DNA of 5,173 nt from Actinomycetes bacterium. Its GTDB lineage: Bacteria > Actinomycetota > Actinomycetes > Actinomycetales > Microbacteriaceae. A program made the translations under genes and the position numbers. Within the stretch, counting starts at the first letter, position 1. Each line of letters starts with the position of its first letter. Positions 1 through 4,671 of this stretch are shown piece by piece. The stretch is from assembly GCA_023386675.1 (NCBI GenBank), contig JAEWJG010000418.1, forward strand, positions 1 to 5,173, read 5' to 3'. Below the pieces are notes generated by a model. It was not told where the DNA came from, ran no database searches, and saw only the letters and a list, made by a program, of their open reading frames with translations.

Positions 1-659
1 CGGATGGGGTCCAGCTCCTCGTCGGCGCGGCCGCCGGCCTCCAGGTCCATGAGCTCGCCGGCGATGTTGACGCGGGCGATCTCCAGGTCGTTCTCGCGCT
101 GGCCGTTCGAGAGGCCGCCCTCGTACAGCTGCCCGGTCTCCGCATACACCAGGTAGGCGGCGAACGCGCCCGCGTCGCGGCGGAACAGCGTGTTGGACAG
201 CGACACGTCGCCCCAGAAGAAGCCGACGATGTGGAGGCGCACCAGCAGCACCGCGAGCGCGTCCACGAGGCGCGTGGCCGTGTCAGGGCGCAGCGTCTGC
301 GAGAACAGCGCGCGGTAGGGGAGGGAGAACTTGAGGTGCCGGGTGACCAGCGCGGCGTTCAGTGGCGTGCCGTCGTCGTCGGTGCGGTTCTTGATCACGG
401 CGACCGGGTCGACGCACGGCACGTCCAGCCGCTGCAGGGTGCGCAGCATGTCGTACTCGCGCTGCGCCATCTCGGCCGTCGTCTCCTTGATGGCGATGAC
501 GTAGCCCGAGAGGTTCGCGAAGCGCACGAGGTGCCGGCTGATGCCCTTCGGAAGCAGCGCGATGTGCTCGTTCGACCAGTCCTCCAACGGGATGCTCCAC
601 GGAAGATCGAGGAGCGCCGGGTCGACGGTCGCTGCGGTGATGTTGACGGTTCCGGCCAC
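1..659 (-). CDS. DUF4032 domain protein, kinase-like fold, 3' end outside window
   Basis: Only the first 219 codons are present; the C-terminal part, which I recall as the DUF4032 domain proper, lies beyond the left edge. The GTG start at 659-657 is chosen because GGAGGA at 670-665 lies 5 bases upstream and the preceding bases form a terminator. The visible half reads like a small kinase of the Kdo/WaaP-like type: Lys58 in the IAIKE strand, Glu68 in the AQREYDML helix, then a catalytic-loop-like stretch with WGD (Asp151) and Asn156 spaced as D-x4-N, followed by NTLFRRDAGAFAAYLVYAETG. The position where I expect a metal-binding Asp (LVDAETG in relatives, from memory) is Tyr172 here. No signal peptide or membrane segment is seen, so it is probably cytoplasmic. 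Substrate and biological role are unknown. It follows the sugar ATPase gene on the same strand, separated by a terminator. Family call is firm; kinase activity is inference. Confidence 0.85.
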   Translation of the reverse strand, partial: MAGTVNITAATVDPALLDLPWSIPLEDWSNEHIALLPKGISRHLVRFANLSGYVIAIKETTAEMAQREYDMLRTLQRLDVPCVDPVAVIKNRTDDDGTPLNAALVTRHLKFSLPYRALFSQTLRPDTATRLVDALAVLLVRLHIVGFFWGDVSLSNTLFRRDAGAFAAYLVYAETGQLYEGGLSNGQRENDLEIARVNIAGELMDLEAGGRADEELDPI

Positions 660-664
660 GGGGT

Positions 665-670
665 TCCTCC
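665..670 (-). promoter_or_regulatory. Ribosome binding site of the DUF4032 gene
   Basis: GGAGGA on the minus strand, 5 bases before the GTG codon at 659. It is a strong Shine-Dalgarno match and fixes this GTG as the start. It sits only 7 bases beyond the T-run of the preceding terminator. Confidence 0.8.
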
Positions 671-677
671 GGTCGGT

Positions 678-721
678 AGAAAAGCACTCTGCCGCAGCCC
701 GATCCGGACTGCGGCAGAGTG
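678..721 (-). terminator. Intrinsic terminator after the sugar ABC ATPase gene
   Basis: The arms 686-697 (ACTCTGCCGCAG) and 709-720 (CTGCGGCAGAGT) are perfectly complementary over 12 bp, and the pair 685/721 extends this to 13 bp, with an 11-base loop. On the minus strand the stem is followed by GCTTTTCT (685-678), a short T-run, so it reads as a Rho-independent terminator for the gene ending at 741. On the plus strand no T-run follows. It lies 20 bases after the stop codon. The T-run is short, so leakage into the downstream gene is plausible. Confidence 0.85.
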
Positions 722-740
722 AGGATTCGCTCCTGGAACT

Positions 741-1835
741 TTAGTCGACGACCGCGCCGCCGAGGCGCTCGCCCGTCTCCGAGTGGAAGACGTGGACGTG
801 GCCCGGCTTCGGCGTGATGTAGACGGTGTCGCCCGCGTTCGGGTGAACGCGGCCGTCCACGCGGCCGACGATGTCGGTGCGCTTGCCCTCGACCTCGGAG
901 TGGCCGTAGAGGTACCCGTCGGCGCCGAGCTCCTCGACGAGGTCGACGGTCACCTTCAGGCCGGAGCCCTCGGTGTTGGAGACGACGACGTCCTCCGGAC
1001 GGACGCCGATGGTGACCGTCTGGCCGGCGCCGGCGAGGGTGTCGCGCTCGACCGGCACGACGGCCGAGCCGAACTTGATGCCGCCGTCGGTGACGTCCGC
1101 GGTGAACAGGTTCATGGCCGGGCTGCCGATGAAGCCGGCGACGAACACGTTGTTCGGCTGCGCGTACAGGTCGCGCGGGGTGCCGACCTGCTGCAGCACG
1201 CCGTCCTTGAGGACCGCGATGCGGTCGCCCATGGTCAGCGCCTCCGTCTGGTCGTGCGTGACGTAGACCGTCGTGACGCCGAGGCGGCGGGTCAGCGAGG
1301 CGATCTGGGTGCGGGTCTGGACGCGGAGCTTGGCGTCGAGGTTCGACAGCGGCTCGTCCATGAGGAACACCTGGGGGGAGCGGACGATCGCGCGGCCCAT
1401 GGCGACGCGCTGACGCTGACCACCGGAGAGCGCCTTCGGCTTGCGGCCGAGGTACGGCTCGAGGTCGAGCAGCTTGGCCGCCTCGAGGACGCGCTGGGCG
1501 CGCTCCTCCTTGCCGACGCCTGCGATCTTCAGGGCGAAGCCCATGTTCTCGGCGACGGTCATGTGGGGGTACAGCGCGTAGTTCTGGAACACCATCGCGA
1601 TGTCGCGGTCCTTCGGCGGCACGTCGGTGACGTTGCGCTCGCCGATGAAGATGTTGCCGTCGTTGACCTCCTCCAGGCCCGCGAGCATGCGGAGCGAGGT
1701 GGACTTGCCGCAACCCGAGGGGCCGACCAGGACGAGGAACTCGCCGTCTGCGATCTCGAGGTCGAGGGCGTCGACCGCGGGGCGGTTGGACCCGGGGTAG
1801 AGCCGGGTCGCCTTGTCATAGGTGACTGTCGCCAT
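741..1835 (-). CDS. ugpC: MalK/UgpC/MsiK-type sugar ABC transporter ATP-binding protein
   Basis: This 364-residue protein is the cytoplasmic ATPase subunit that powers carbohydrate (or glycerol-phosphate) ABC importers. Visible motifs: Walker A GPSGCGKST at 38-46, Q-loop Gln84 in FQNYALYP, signature LSGGQ at 136-140, Walker B VFLMDEP at 156-162 with Glu161, D-loop SNLD at 164-167 and switch His194. Residues from about 235 on, starting GFIGSPAMNLF, form the OB/TOBE regulatory domain typical of MalK and UgpC, and the length matches the family. The ATG at 1835 is preceded by AAGGAGA at 1852-1846. Reading open upstream of 1835 is low-complexity and discarded. No permease or binding-protein gene adjoins it, so it is probably a shared ATPase serving several importers, as known for MsiK in Streptomyces and MsmX in Bacillus; that is inference. 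The symbol follows common automated naming and does not establish substrate. Confidence 0.96.
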   Translation of the reverse strand: MATVTYDKATRLYPGSNRPAVDALDLEIADGEFLVLVGPSGCGKSTSLRMLAGLEEVNDGNIFIGERNVTDVPPKDRDIAMVFQNYALYPHMTVAENMGFALKIAGVGKEERAQRVLEAAKLLDLEPYLGRKPKALSGGQRQRVAMGRAIVRSPQVFLMDEPLSNLDAKLRVQTRTQIASLTRRLGVTTVYVTHDQTEALTMGDRIAVLKDGVLQQVGTPRDLYAQPNNVFVAGFIGSPAMNLFTADVTDGGIKFGSAVVPVERDTLAGAGQTVTIGVRPEDVVVSNTEGSGLKVTVDLVEELGADGYLYGHSEVEGKRTDIVGRVDGRVHPNAGDTVYITPKPGHVHVFHSETGERLGGAVVD

Positions 1836-1845
1836 TTTATTTCTG

Positions 1846-1852
1846 TCTCCTT
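1846..1852 (-). promoter_or_regulatory. Ribosome binding site of the sugar ABC ATPase gene
   Basis: AAGGAGA on the minus strand, 10 bases before the ATG at 1835. The intervening ACAGAAATAAA is unusually A-rich for this genome, which would keep the start region unstructured and favour efficient translation. Confidence 0.75.
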
Positions 1853-1925
1853 CACCGGCAGGTACGTGCCGGACGATCCGTTGTGAATGGATGAACGCGT
1901 GGCGTCGACGTCCGATGGCGTCGAT

Positions 1926-1944
1926 GCCACGTGGCCATATTATG
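1926..1944 (-). promoter_or_regulatory. Probable promoter -10 and overlapping palindrome for the sugar ABC ATPase gene
   Basis: On the minus strand CATAAT (1944-1939) matches the -10 consensus at five of six positions and lies in an AT-rich patch that stands out in this GC-rich spacer. No convincing -35 hexamer is seen about 17 bases upstream. Transcription would begin near 1932, giving a leader of about 97 bases. The perfect 10-bp palindrome GCCACGTGGC at 1926-1935 lies exactly at the predicted start, a place where a LacI/MalR-type repressor could block initiation. Promoter identity is moderately sure; the operator role is inference. Confidence 0.5.
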
Positions 1945-1985
1945 ACATCGGAAGGGGTGCTCCCGACCGCGGGCGTCCAGCGACC

Positions 1986-2004
1986 GTCTGGTCGATTCCC
2001 AGAC
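1986..2004. repeat. Short inverted repeat in the divergent spacer
   Basis: GTCTGG (1986-1991) and CCAGAC (1999-2004) are perfect inverted copies around the 7-base centre TCGATTC. It lies between the ATPase promoter and the start of the DsbA-like gene, just upstream of a weak plus-strand -10 candidate TACGCT (2013-2018). It could be a regulator site or chance; nothing else supports a function. Confidence 0.3.
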
Positions 2005-2102
2005 AGCCGGAATACGCTGTCCCGGTTGTGTGCGCCGGAGTGCGCCACCCGCCGCGTCCCCCCGCGCGGCCGTCCGACCCCCGAGAGCAGCATCCGGAAG
2101 AT

Positions 2103-3020
2103 ATGAGCCCTGAGACGAACCCCGGCGAGAGCCGCCCAGGCGACGTCCGCGCCGCCGCGCGCGAGAAGGCGCGCCAGCTCCGCACCTCCCACCAACGCAA
2201 GGAGCGCCGCCGCCGGCTGTTCATCGGCGGAGGGATCACGGTCGCGGTGATCGCGGTGCTCGCGATCGTCGCGGTCGTCCTGGTGTCGGCCATCCGCCCG
2301 ACCGTCCCCGGCCCGAAGAACATGGCCAGCGACGGCGTCGTCGTCGGGTCCGGTCTCAAGGTCAAGACCACCACCGCCCTCGCCGCCGACGCGAAGCCCG
2401 TCGCCAACACGCCCGACCCGAAGGGCAGCACGGTCGACATCCGCATCTACGCGGACTACCTGTGCAAGCTGTGCGGCGACTTCCAGCGCACCAACCTGGA
2501 GCAGCTGGAGCCGCTGGTGAAGAACGGCGCCGTCACGGTCGAGATGCACCCGGTCGCCATCTACACCAGCCACTCGGCGGGCACCAAGTACTCGTTGCGC
2601 GCGGCGAACGCCGCTGCCTGCGTGGCCAACTACTCCCCGAACTCGTTCTGGAAGTTCAACGCCTCCCTCTTCGAGAAGCAGCCCGCCGAGGGCGGCCCCG
2701 GCCTGACCGACGACGCGCTGAAGCAGCGCGCCGCCGCGTCCGGCGCGGGCAAGGCCGACGAGATCGACTCGTGCATCGACGACGGCCGCTTCAAGAGCTG
2801 GGTGACAACGGCCAGCGACCGTGCCCTCAGCGGCCCCATCCCGAACTCCGACGTCCCGAAGATGACGAACGCGCTGCTCGTGCTCGTCAACGGCAAGCCG
2901 TACACCGGCTCGCTGACCAACGCGGACGACTTCAAGGCGTTCGTGCTCCAGGCGCAGGGCGACCAGTACACGTCCACCGGGACGCCGACGCCCACGCCGA
3001 CCACCACCCCAGCCAAGTAG
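2103..3020 (+). CDS. Membrane-anchored DsbA-like thioredoxin-fold protein
   Basis: This 305-residue protein is predicted to be a thiol-disulfide oxidoreductase facing outside the cell. The basic cytoplasmic tail (RKERRRR around 32-38) is followed by one membrane helix at about 39-62, with no cleavage site evident, then a thioredoxin-like domain: strand VDIRIYADYL, active site C121-K-L-C124, the helix GDFQRTNLEQLEPLV, a helical insert (about 165-245), and the closing strand LLVLVNGKPYTG. It ends in a Thr/Pro-rich tail (STGTPTPTPTTTPAK). The position usually held by the cis-proline (TPT before VLVNG) appears to be Leu258. Cys173 and Cys224 are additional. The ATG at 2103 is chosen because the N-terminal composition from there fits relatives; upstream GGAAG ends only 2 bases before it, so the ribosome site is poor. 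Upstream in-frame reading is implausible. Family call is good; redox activity is uncertain. Confidence 0.88.
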   Translation: MSPETNPGESRPGDVRAAAREKARQLRTSHQRKERRRRLFIGGGITVAVIAVLAIVAVVLVSAIRPTVPGPKNMASDGVVVGSGLKVKTTTALAADAKPVANTPDPKGSTVDIRIYADYLCKLCGDFQRTNLEQLEPLVKNGAVTVEMHPVAIYTSHSAGTKYSLRAANAAACVANYSPNSFWKFNASLFEKQPAEGGPGLTDDALKQRAAASGAGKADEIDSCIDDGRFKSWVTTASDRALSGPIPNSDVPKMTNALLVLVNGKPYTGSLTNADDFKAFVLQAQGDQYTSTGTPTPTPTTTPAK

Positions 3021-3037
3021 GGGAGCCCCCGACCCCG

Positions 3038-3043
3038 TAGGAT
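3038..3043 (+). promoter_or_regulatory. Possible -10 element for the tRNA-Thr gene
   Basis: TAGGAT fits the actinobacterial TANNNT pattern and lies 22 bases before the mature tRNA 5' end, a normal distance for a short tRNA leader. No good -35 is seen at 17 bases upstream, where the end of the preceding gene lies. The flanking CCCC and GGGG runs (3033-3036 and 3045-3048) could pair around it. Confidence 0.4.
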
Positions 3044-3065
3044 TGGGGCGGCGGGCGACCGCCGT

Positions 3066-3138
3066 GCCGGCTTAGCTCAGTTGGTAGAGCACTCGCCTTG
3101 TAAGCGAGCGGTCGCGGGTTCGAGTCCCGCAGCCGGCT
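3066..3138 (+). tRNA. tRNA-Thr (anticodon TGT)
   Basis: All four arms fold: acceptor GCCGGCT (3066-3072) pairs with AGCCGGC (3131-3137); the D arm is GCTC...GAGC with the AGTTGGTAGA loop; the anticodon stem is CTCGC/GCGAG with loop CTTGTAA, placing TGT at 3099-3101; a 5-base variable loop; and the T arm GCGGG TTCGAGT CCCGC. The discriminator is T at 3138. It decodes ACA threonine codons, with wobble to other ACN codons likely. The next bases are CCG, so the CCA tail is not encoded and must be added enzymatically. The gene is 73 bases long and looks intact. Confidence 0.97.
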
Positions 3139-3191
3139 CCGTGCGGAGTGCGCGGATCAGGACGAGGCCCGCGTGACCGAAGTCGCTCCGC

Positions 3192-3205
3192 GGTTCCGGG
3201 GAACC
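3192..3205. repeat. Compact inverted repeat downstream of the tRNA
   Basis: GGTTCC (3192-3197) and GGAACC (3200-3205) are perfect inverted copies separated by GG. It could form a hairpin 54 bases past the tRNA end, either helping termination or 3' processing. No T-run follows on either strand, so it is not a canonical terminator. It could also affect translation of the small gene starting at 3221. Confidence 0.35.
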
Positions 3206-3220
3206 TGACGCACTCGCGTC

Positions 3221-3532
3221 ATGGACACAGCTTTCGCGACGTCTTCACTAGACGTGACCAACGAACTCTTCCCCGCGATCGACGAACGCCCGGTGCCCGA
3301 CGACGCACGTACGACGGCCCTCGAAGCCGACACCCTCGGTGCGATCGTCGCATCGGTGGTCGGCGTGGCTGCCGTGATCACCGGATGCATCGGCCTGATC
3401 GAAGTGTGCGCCGGGCCGCTCCGCGGTGCGGCGGCGATCGCGACGGCGATCTGCGGCAGCGTCGTCGTCGCCGGGCTGCTCGGGGGCGCAGGCTGGGCGT
3501 GGTGGGTCGACCGCAGAGGGCCGTCGCGCTGA
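3221..3532 (+). CDS. Small two-helix membrane protein, unrecognised
   Basis: I do not recognise this 103-residue protein. It has an acidic, hydrophilic N-terminus (about 1-38), a hydrophobic segment at about 39-61 (GAIVASVVGVAAVITGCIGL), a short Pro/Arg turn (GPLRG, 65-69), a second hydrophobic segment at about 70-92, and a Trp-rich end WAWWVDRRGPSR whose arginines suggest a cytoplasmic C-terminus. Cysteines occur at 56, 63 and 78, within or beside the helices. Third codon positions are strongly G/C, supporting real coding. No clear ribosome site precedes the ATG at 3221; GTG at 3254 is an alternative in-frame start. The stop lies inside the first copy of an 18-bp tandem repeat. It follows the tRNA gene and converges with the next gene. 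Function unknown; possibly a membrane-associated small protein of narrow distribution. Confidence 0.6.
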   Translation: MDTAFATSSLDVTNELFPAIDERPVPDDARTTALEADTLGAIVASVVGVAAVITGCIGLIEVCAGPLRGAAAIATAICGSVVVAGLLGGAGWAWWVDRRGPSR

Positions 3533-3576
3533 ATCAGGTGGTCGCGCTGAATCAGGTGGTCGCGCTGGATCAGGAG
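3523..3576. repeat. Three-copy 18-bp tandem repeat at a convergent gene junction
   Basis: Copies lie at 3523-3540, 3541-3558 and 3559-3576. The first two are identical (GTCGCGCTGAATCAGGTG); the third differs at two bases (GGATCAGGAG at its end). Each full copy contains TGAATCA, which gives a TGA stop on both strands. The plus-strand gene ends at TGA in copy one (3530-3532), and the minus-strand gene ends at TGA in copy three (3572-3570). Only the middle copy lies wholly between the two coding regions. Confidence 0.9.
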
Positions 3577-3980
3577 CCGAGGAGCAGCCGGTCGAGCACC
3601 TCGCCCGGCGAGATGCCGGCGCGCACCGCCTCCTCCCACACCCGCTCGTAGGCGGCCGTGCTCACCTCGAGGGTGCGTGCCGGCCGCGGGCGTCCGCGCG
3701 GCGCTGGGGCGGGCTCGGGGACGAGCCGCAGCAGACGCTCGCGCAGCAGGAACGCGACGTTGTCGGCGGGCGCGATGCCGTAATGGCCGTCGCGCAGGGA
3801 GACGATCAGCTCGCCGGTCATGGTGGCGGCCCGGACCTCGGCGATCGTCAGGCCGGCCAGCCGGGCGAACCGGTCGGGGGACAGCAGTTCCGGCAGTTTG
3901 GCGATGTACTCGGCGGCGACGGCGTGGCGCAGCCGCACCCAGGCGTCGTTCTCGCTGTGCGGTGATGTGCGGTTTGGCAT
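3570..3980 (-). CDS. Unrecognised small protein, probable DNA-binding (HTH plus RHH-like)
   Basis: The 136-residue product is not one I can name. The central part (about 33-70: LSPDRFARLAGLTIAEVRAA, then GELIVSLRDGHYGIAP) resembles an excisionase/MerR-like winged helix, with a helix-turn-helix followed by a two-strand wing and NVAFLLRERLL. A Pro-rich linker (88-101) contains RGRP at 95-98, the core of an AT-hook. The C-terminus (103-134: TLEVSTAAYERVWEEAVRAG, then ISPGEVLDRLLL) has the strand-helix-helix pattern of ribbon-helix-helix proteins. The ATG at 3980 is preceded by GGGG (3988-3985) at 4 bases; an upstream GTG at 4004 is possible, while the extension to 4082 is basic, low-complexity and would overlap the start of the divergent esterase. 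It may regulate itself and the esterase, since the 100-base spacer contains a palindrome. Coding is likely; the domain reading is inference from pattern only. Confidence 0.65.
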   Translation of the reverse strand: MPNRTSPHSENDAWVRLRHAVAAEYIAKLPELLSPDRFARLAGLTIAEVRAATMTGELIVSLRDGHYGIAPADNVAFLLRERLLRLVPEPAPAPRGRPRPARTLEVSTAAYERVWEEAVRAGISPGEVLDRLLLGS

Positions 3981-4033
3981 CCGTCCCCGATTCGTCCTTC
4001 TCACCTGTGGAGACGAGCGGTCTCGGGCTGCCG

Positions 4034-4057
4034 TGACGCGCTCGGAGCGCACTGTCA
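4034..4057. promoter_or_regulatory. Palindromic operator candidate between divergent genes
   Basis: GCGCTC (4038-4043) and GAGCGC (4045-4050) form a perfect inverted repeat around G4044. Outer arms TGAC (4034-4037) and GTCA (4054-4057) are also inverted copies, offset by the three bases ACT. The site lies 24 bases before the esterase start and 54 bases before the divergent DNA-binding gene. Placement suits an operator; binding is not shown by sequence alone. Confidence 0.4.
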
Positions 4058-4080
4058 GGCAGCCGGGGCTGAATGGGGCC

Positions 4081-4671
4081 ATGCCGTCCGATCCCGTCCT
4101 GCTCTTCCTCCACGGCCACTACGGCGACCGCGACGACCTCGCCTGGGTCGCCGAGCGCGTGCCGGCTCCGTGGCGGACGGTTCTCCTTCGGGCGCCGCTG
4201 CCGCTCGGCGACCGGTTCGCGTGGTTCCACGTAGCCGACGACGGCGTGCGCGGCGCGAGCTCGTCCGAGGCTGCGCCCGCCGCCGACGGCCTACTCGCCT
4301 GGATCGACGAGAACCTCGGAGACGCGGTGGTCGGAGCGATCGGCTGGTCCCAGGGCGGCGCGACGGCGCTGCAGGCCTTGCGGCGTGCCCCGCGGCGTCT
4401 TGCGTTCGTGGTGACGCTGGGCGGCTTCACGACGCTCGACGGGGAGAGCGGGGATGCGGAACTCGCCGAGCTGCGACCGCCGGTGTTCTGGGGGCACGGC
4501 GCGAAGGACGACATGATCACGGTGGACGACATCGCCCGGATGCGTGAGTTCCTTCCCGGCCACACCACGCTCACCGAACGGGTATACCCCGGCGTCGGGC
4601 ACGACCTCGCGCCCGGAATGGCCGAGGATGCGCTGCGCTTCGTCGCCGCGCACACCCCGGGCCGCGACTAG
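4081..4671 (+). CDS. Alpha/beta-hydrolase, carboxylesterase/phospholipase-type serine esterase
   Basis: This 196-residue, signal-less protein fits the small carboxylesterase/acyl-thioesterase group of alpha/beta hydrolases, which hydrolyse ester or thioester bonds in the cytoplasm. The oxyanion region is LLFLHGHYGDRDD (residues 7-19), the nucleophile Ser90 sits in GWSQGG (88-93), the acid is probably Asp143 in GHGAKDDMI (138-146), and the base His174 is in YPGVGHDLAP. The order and spacing are normal and the length is close to the usual 200-220 residues. The ATG at 4081 is the only start that places the first strand at the N-terminus; GGGG immediately upstream (4075-4078) is too close and 4065-4068 rather far, so translation initiation is weakly marked. 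It is divergent from the putative DNA-binding gene, and its TAG stop overlaps the stop of the following convergent gene. The natural substrate cannot be told. Confidence 0.9.
   Translation: MPSDPVLLFLHGHYGDRDDLAWVAERVPAPWRTVLLRAPLPLGDRFAWFHVADDGVRGASSSEAAPAADGLLAWIDENLGDAVVGAIGWSQGGATALQALRRAPRRLAFVVTLGGFTTLDGESGDAELAELRPPVFWGHGAKDDMITVDDIARMREFLPGHTTLTERVYPGVGHDLAPGMAEDALRFVAAHTPGRD

Noticed and set aside
283..1713. Minus-strand frame of 476 codons overlapping the ATPase and DUF4032 genes
   Set aside because: It is a frame-shifted shadow: Arg/Pro/His-rich translation, no domains, and it runs through both the terminator and two well-supported genes.
783..1886. Plus-strand frame of 367 codons antisense to the ATPase
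   Set aside because: Its composition (Val, Asp, Arg, Gly rich) is that of the complement of a high-GC gene; no domain or ribosome site.
1887..2102. Upstream extension of the DsbA-like gene to 1887
   Set aside because: The added residues are Pro/Arg-rich without structure and cross the divergent promoter region; the basic tail plus membrane anchor starting at 2103 is a complete topology.
741..2573. Long N-terminal extension of the sugar ATPase reading frame to 2573
   Set aside because: Residues before the ATG at 1835 are Arg/Asp/Gly-rich, cross the -10 element and the coding region of the DsbA-like gene, and have no family match; a good ribosome site marks 1835.
3066..3141. tRNA with encoded CCA, or an integration site copy
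   Set aside because: The bases after the discriminator are CCG, and no second copy of the tRNA 3' end or integrase gene is seen within the window.
3523..3576. CRISPR array
   Set aside because: Units are contiguous with no spacers, only 18 bp long, and no cas gene is present.
3981..4082. Start of the putative DNA-binding gene at 4082
   Set aside because: The ATG there lies in the same CATG as the esterase start, the extra 34 residues look non-coding, and a ribosome-site-like GGGG precedes the ATG at 3980.
3157..4230. Minus-strand frame of 357 codons across the small membrane protein and DNA-binding genes
   Set aside because: Low-complexity Arg/Ala/Pro translation, crosses three better-supported genes; part of its end is simply the tandem repeat read as QRDHLI.
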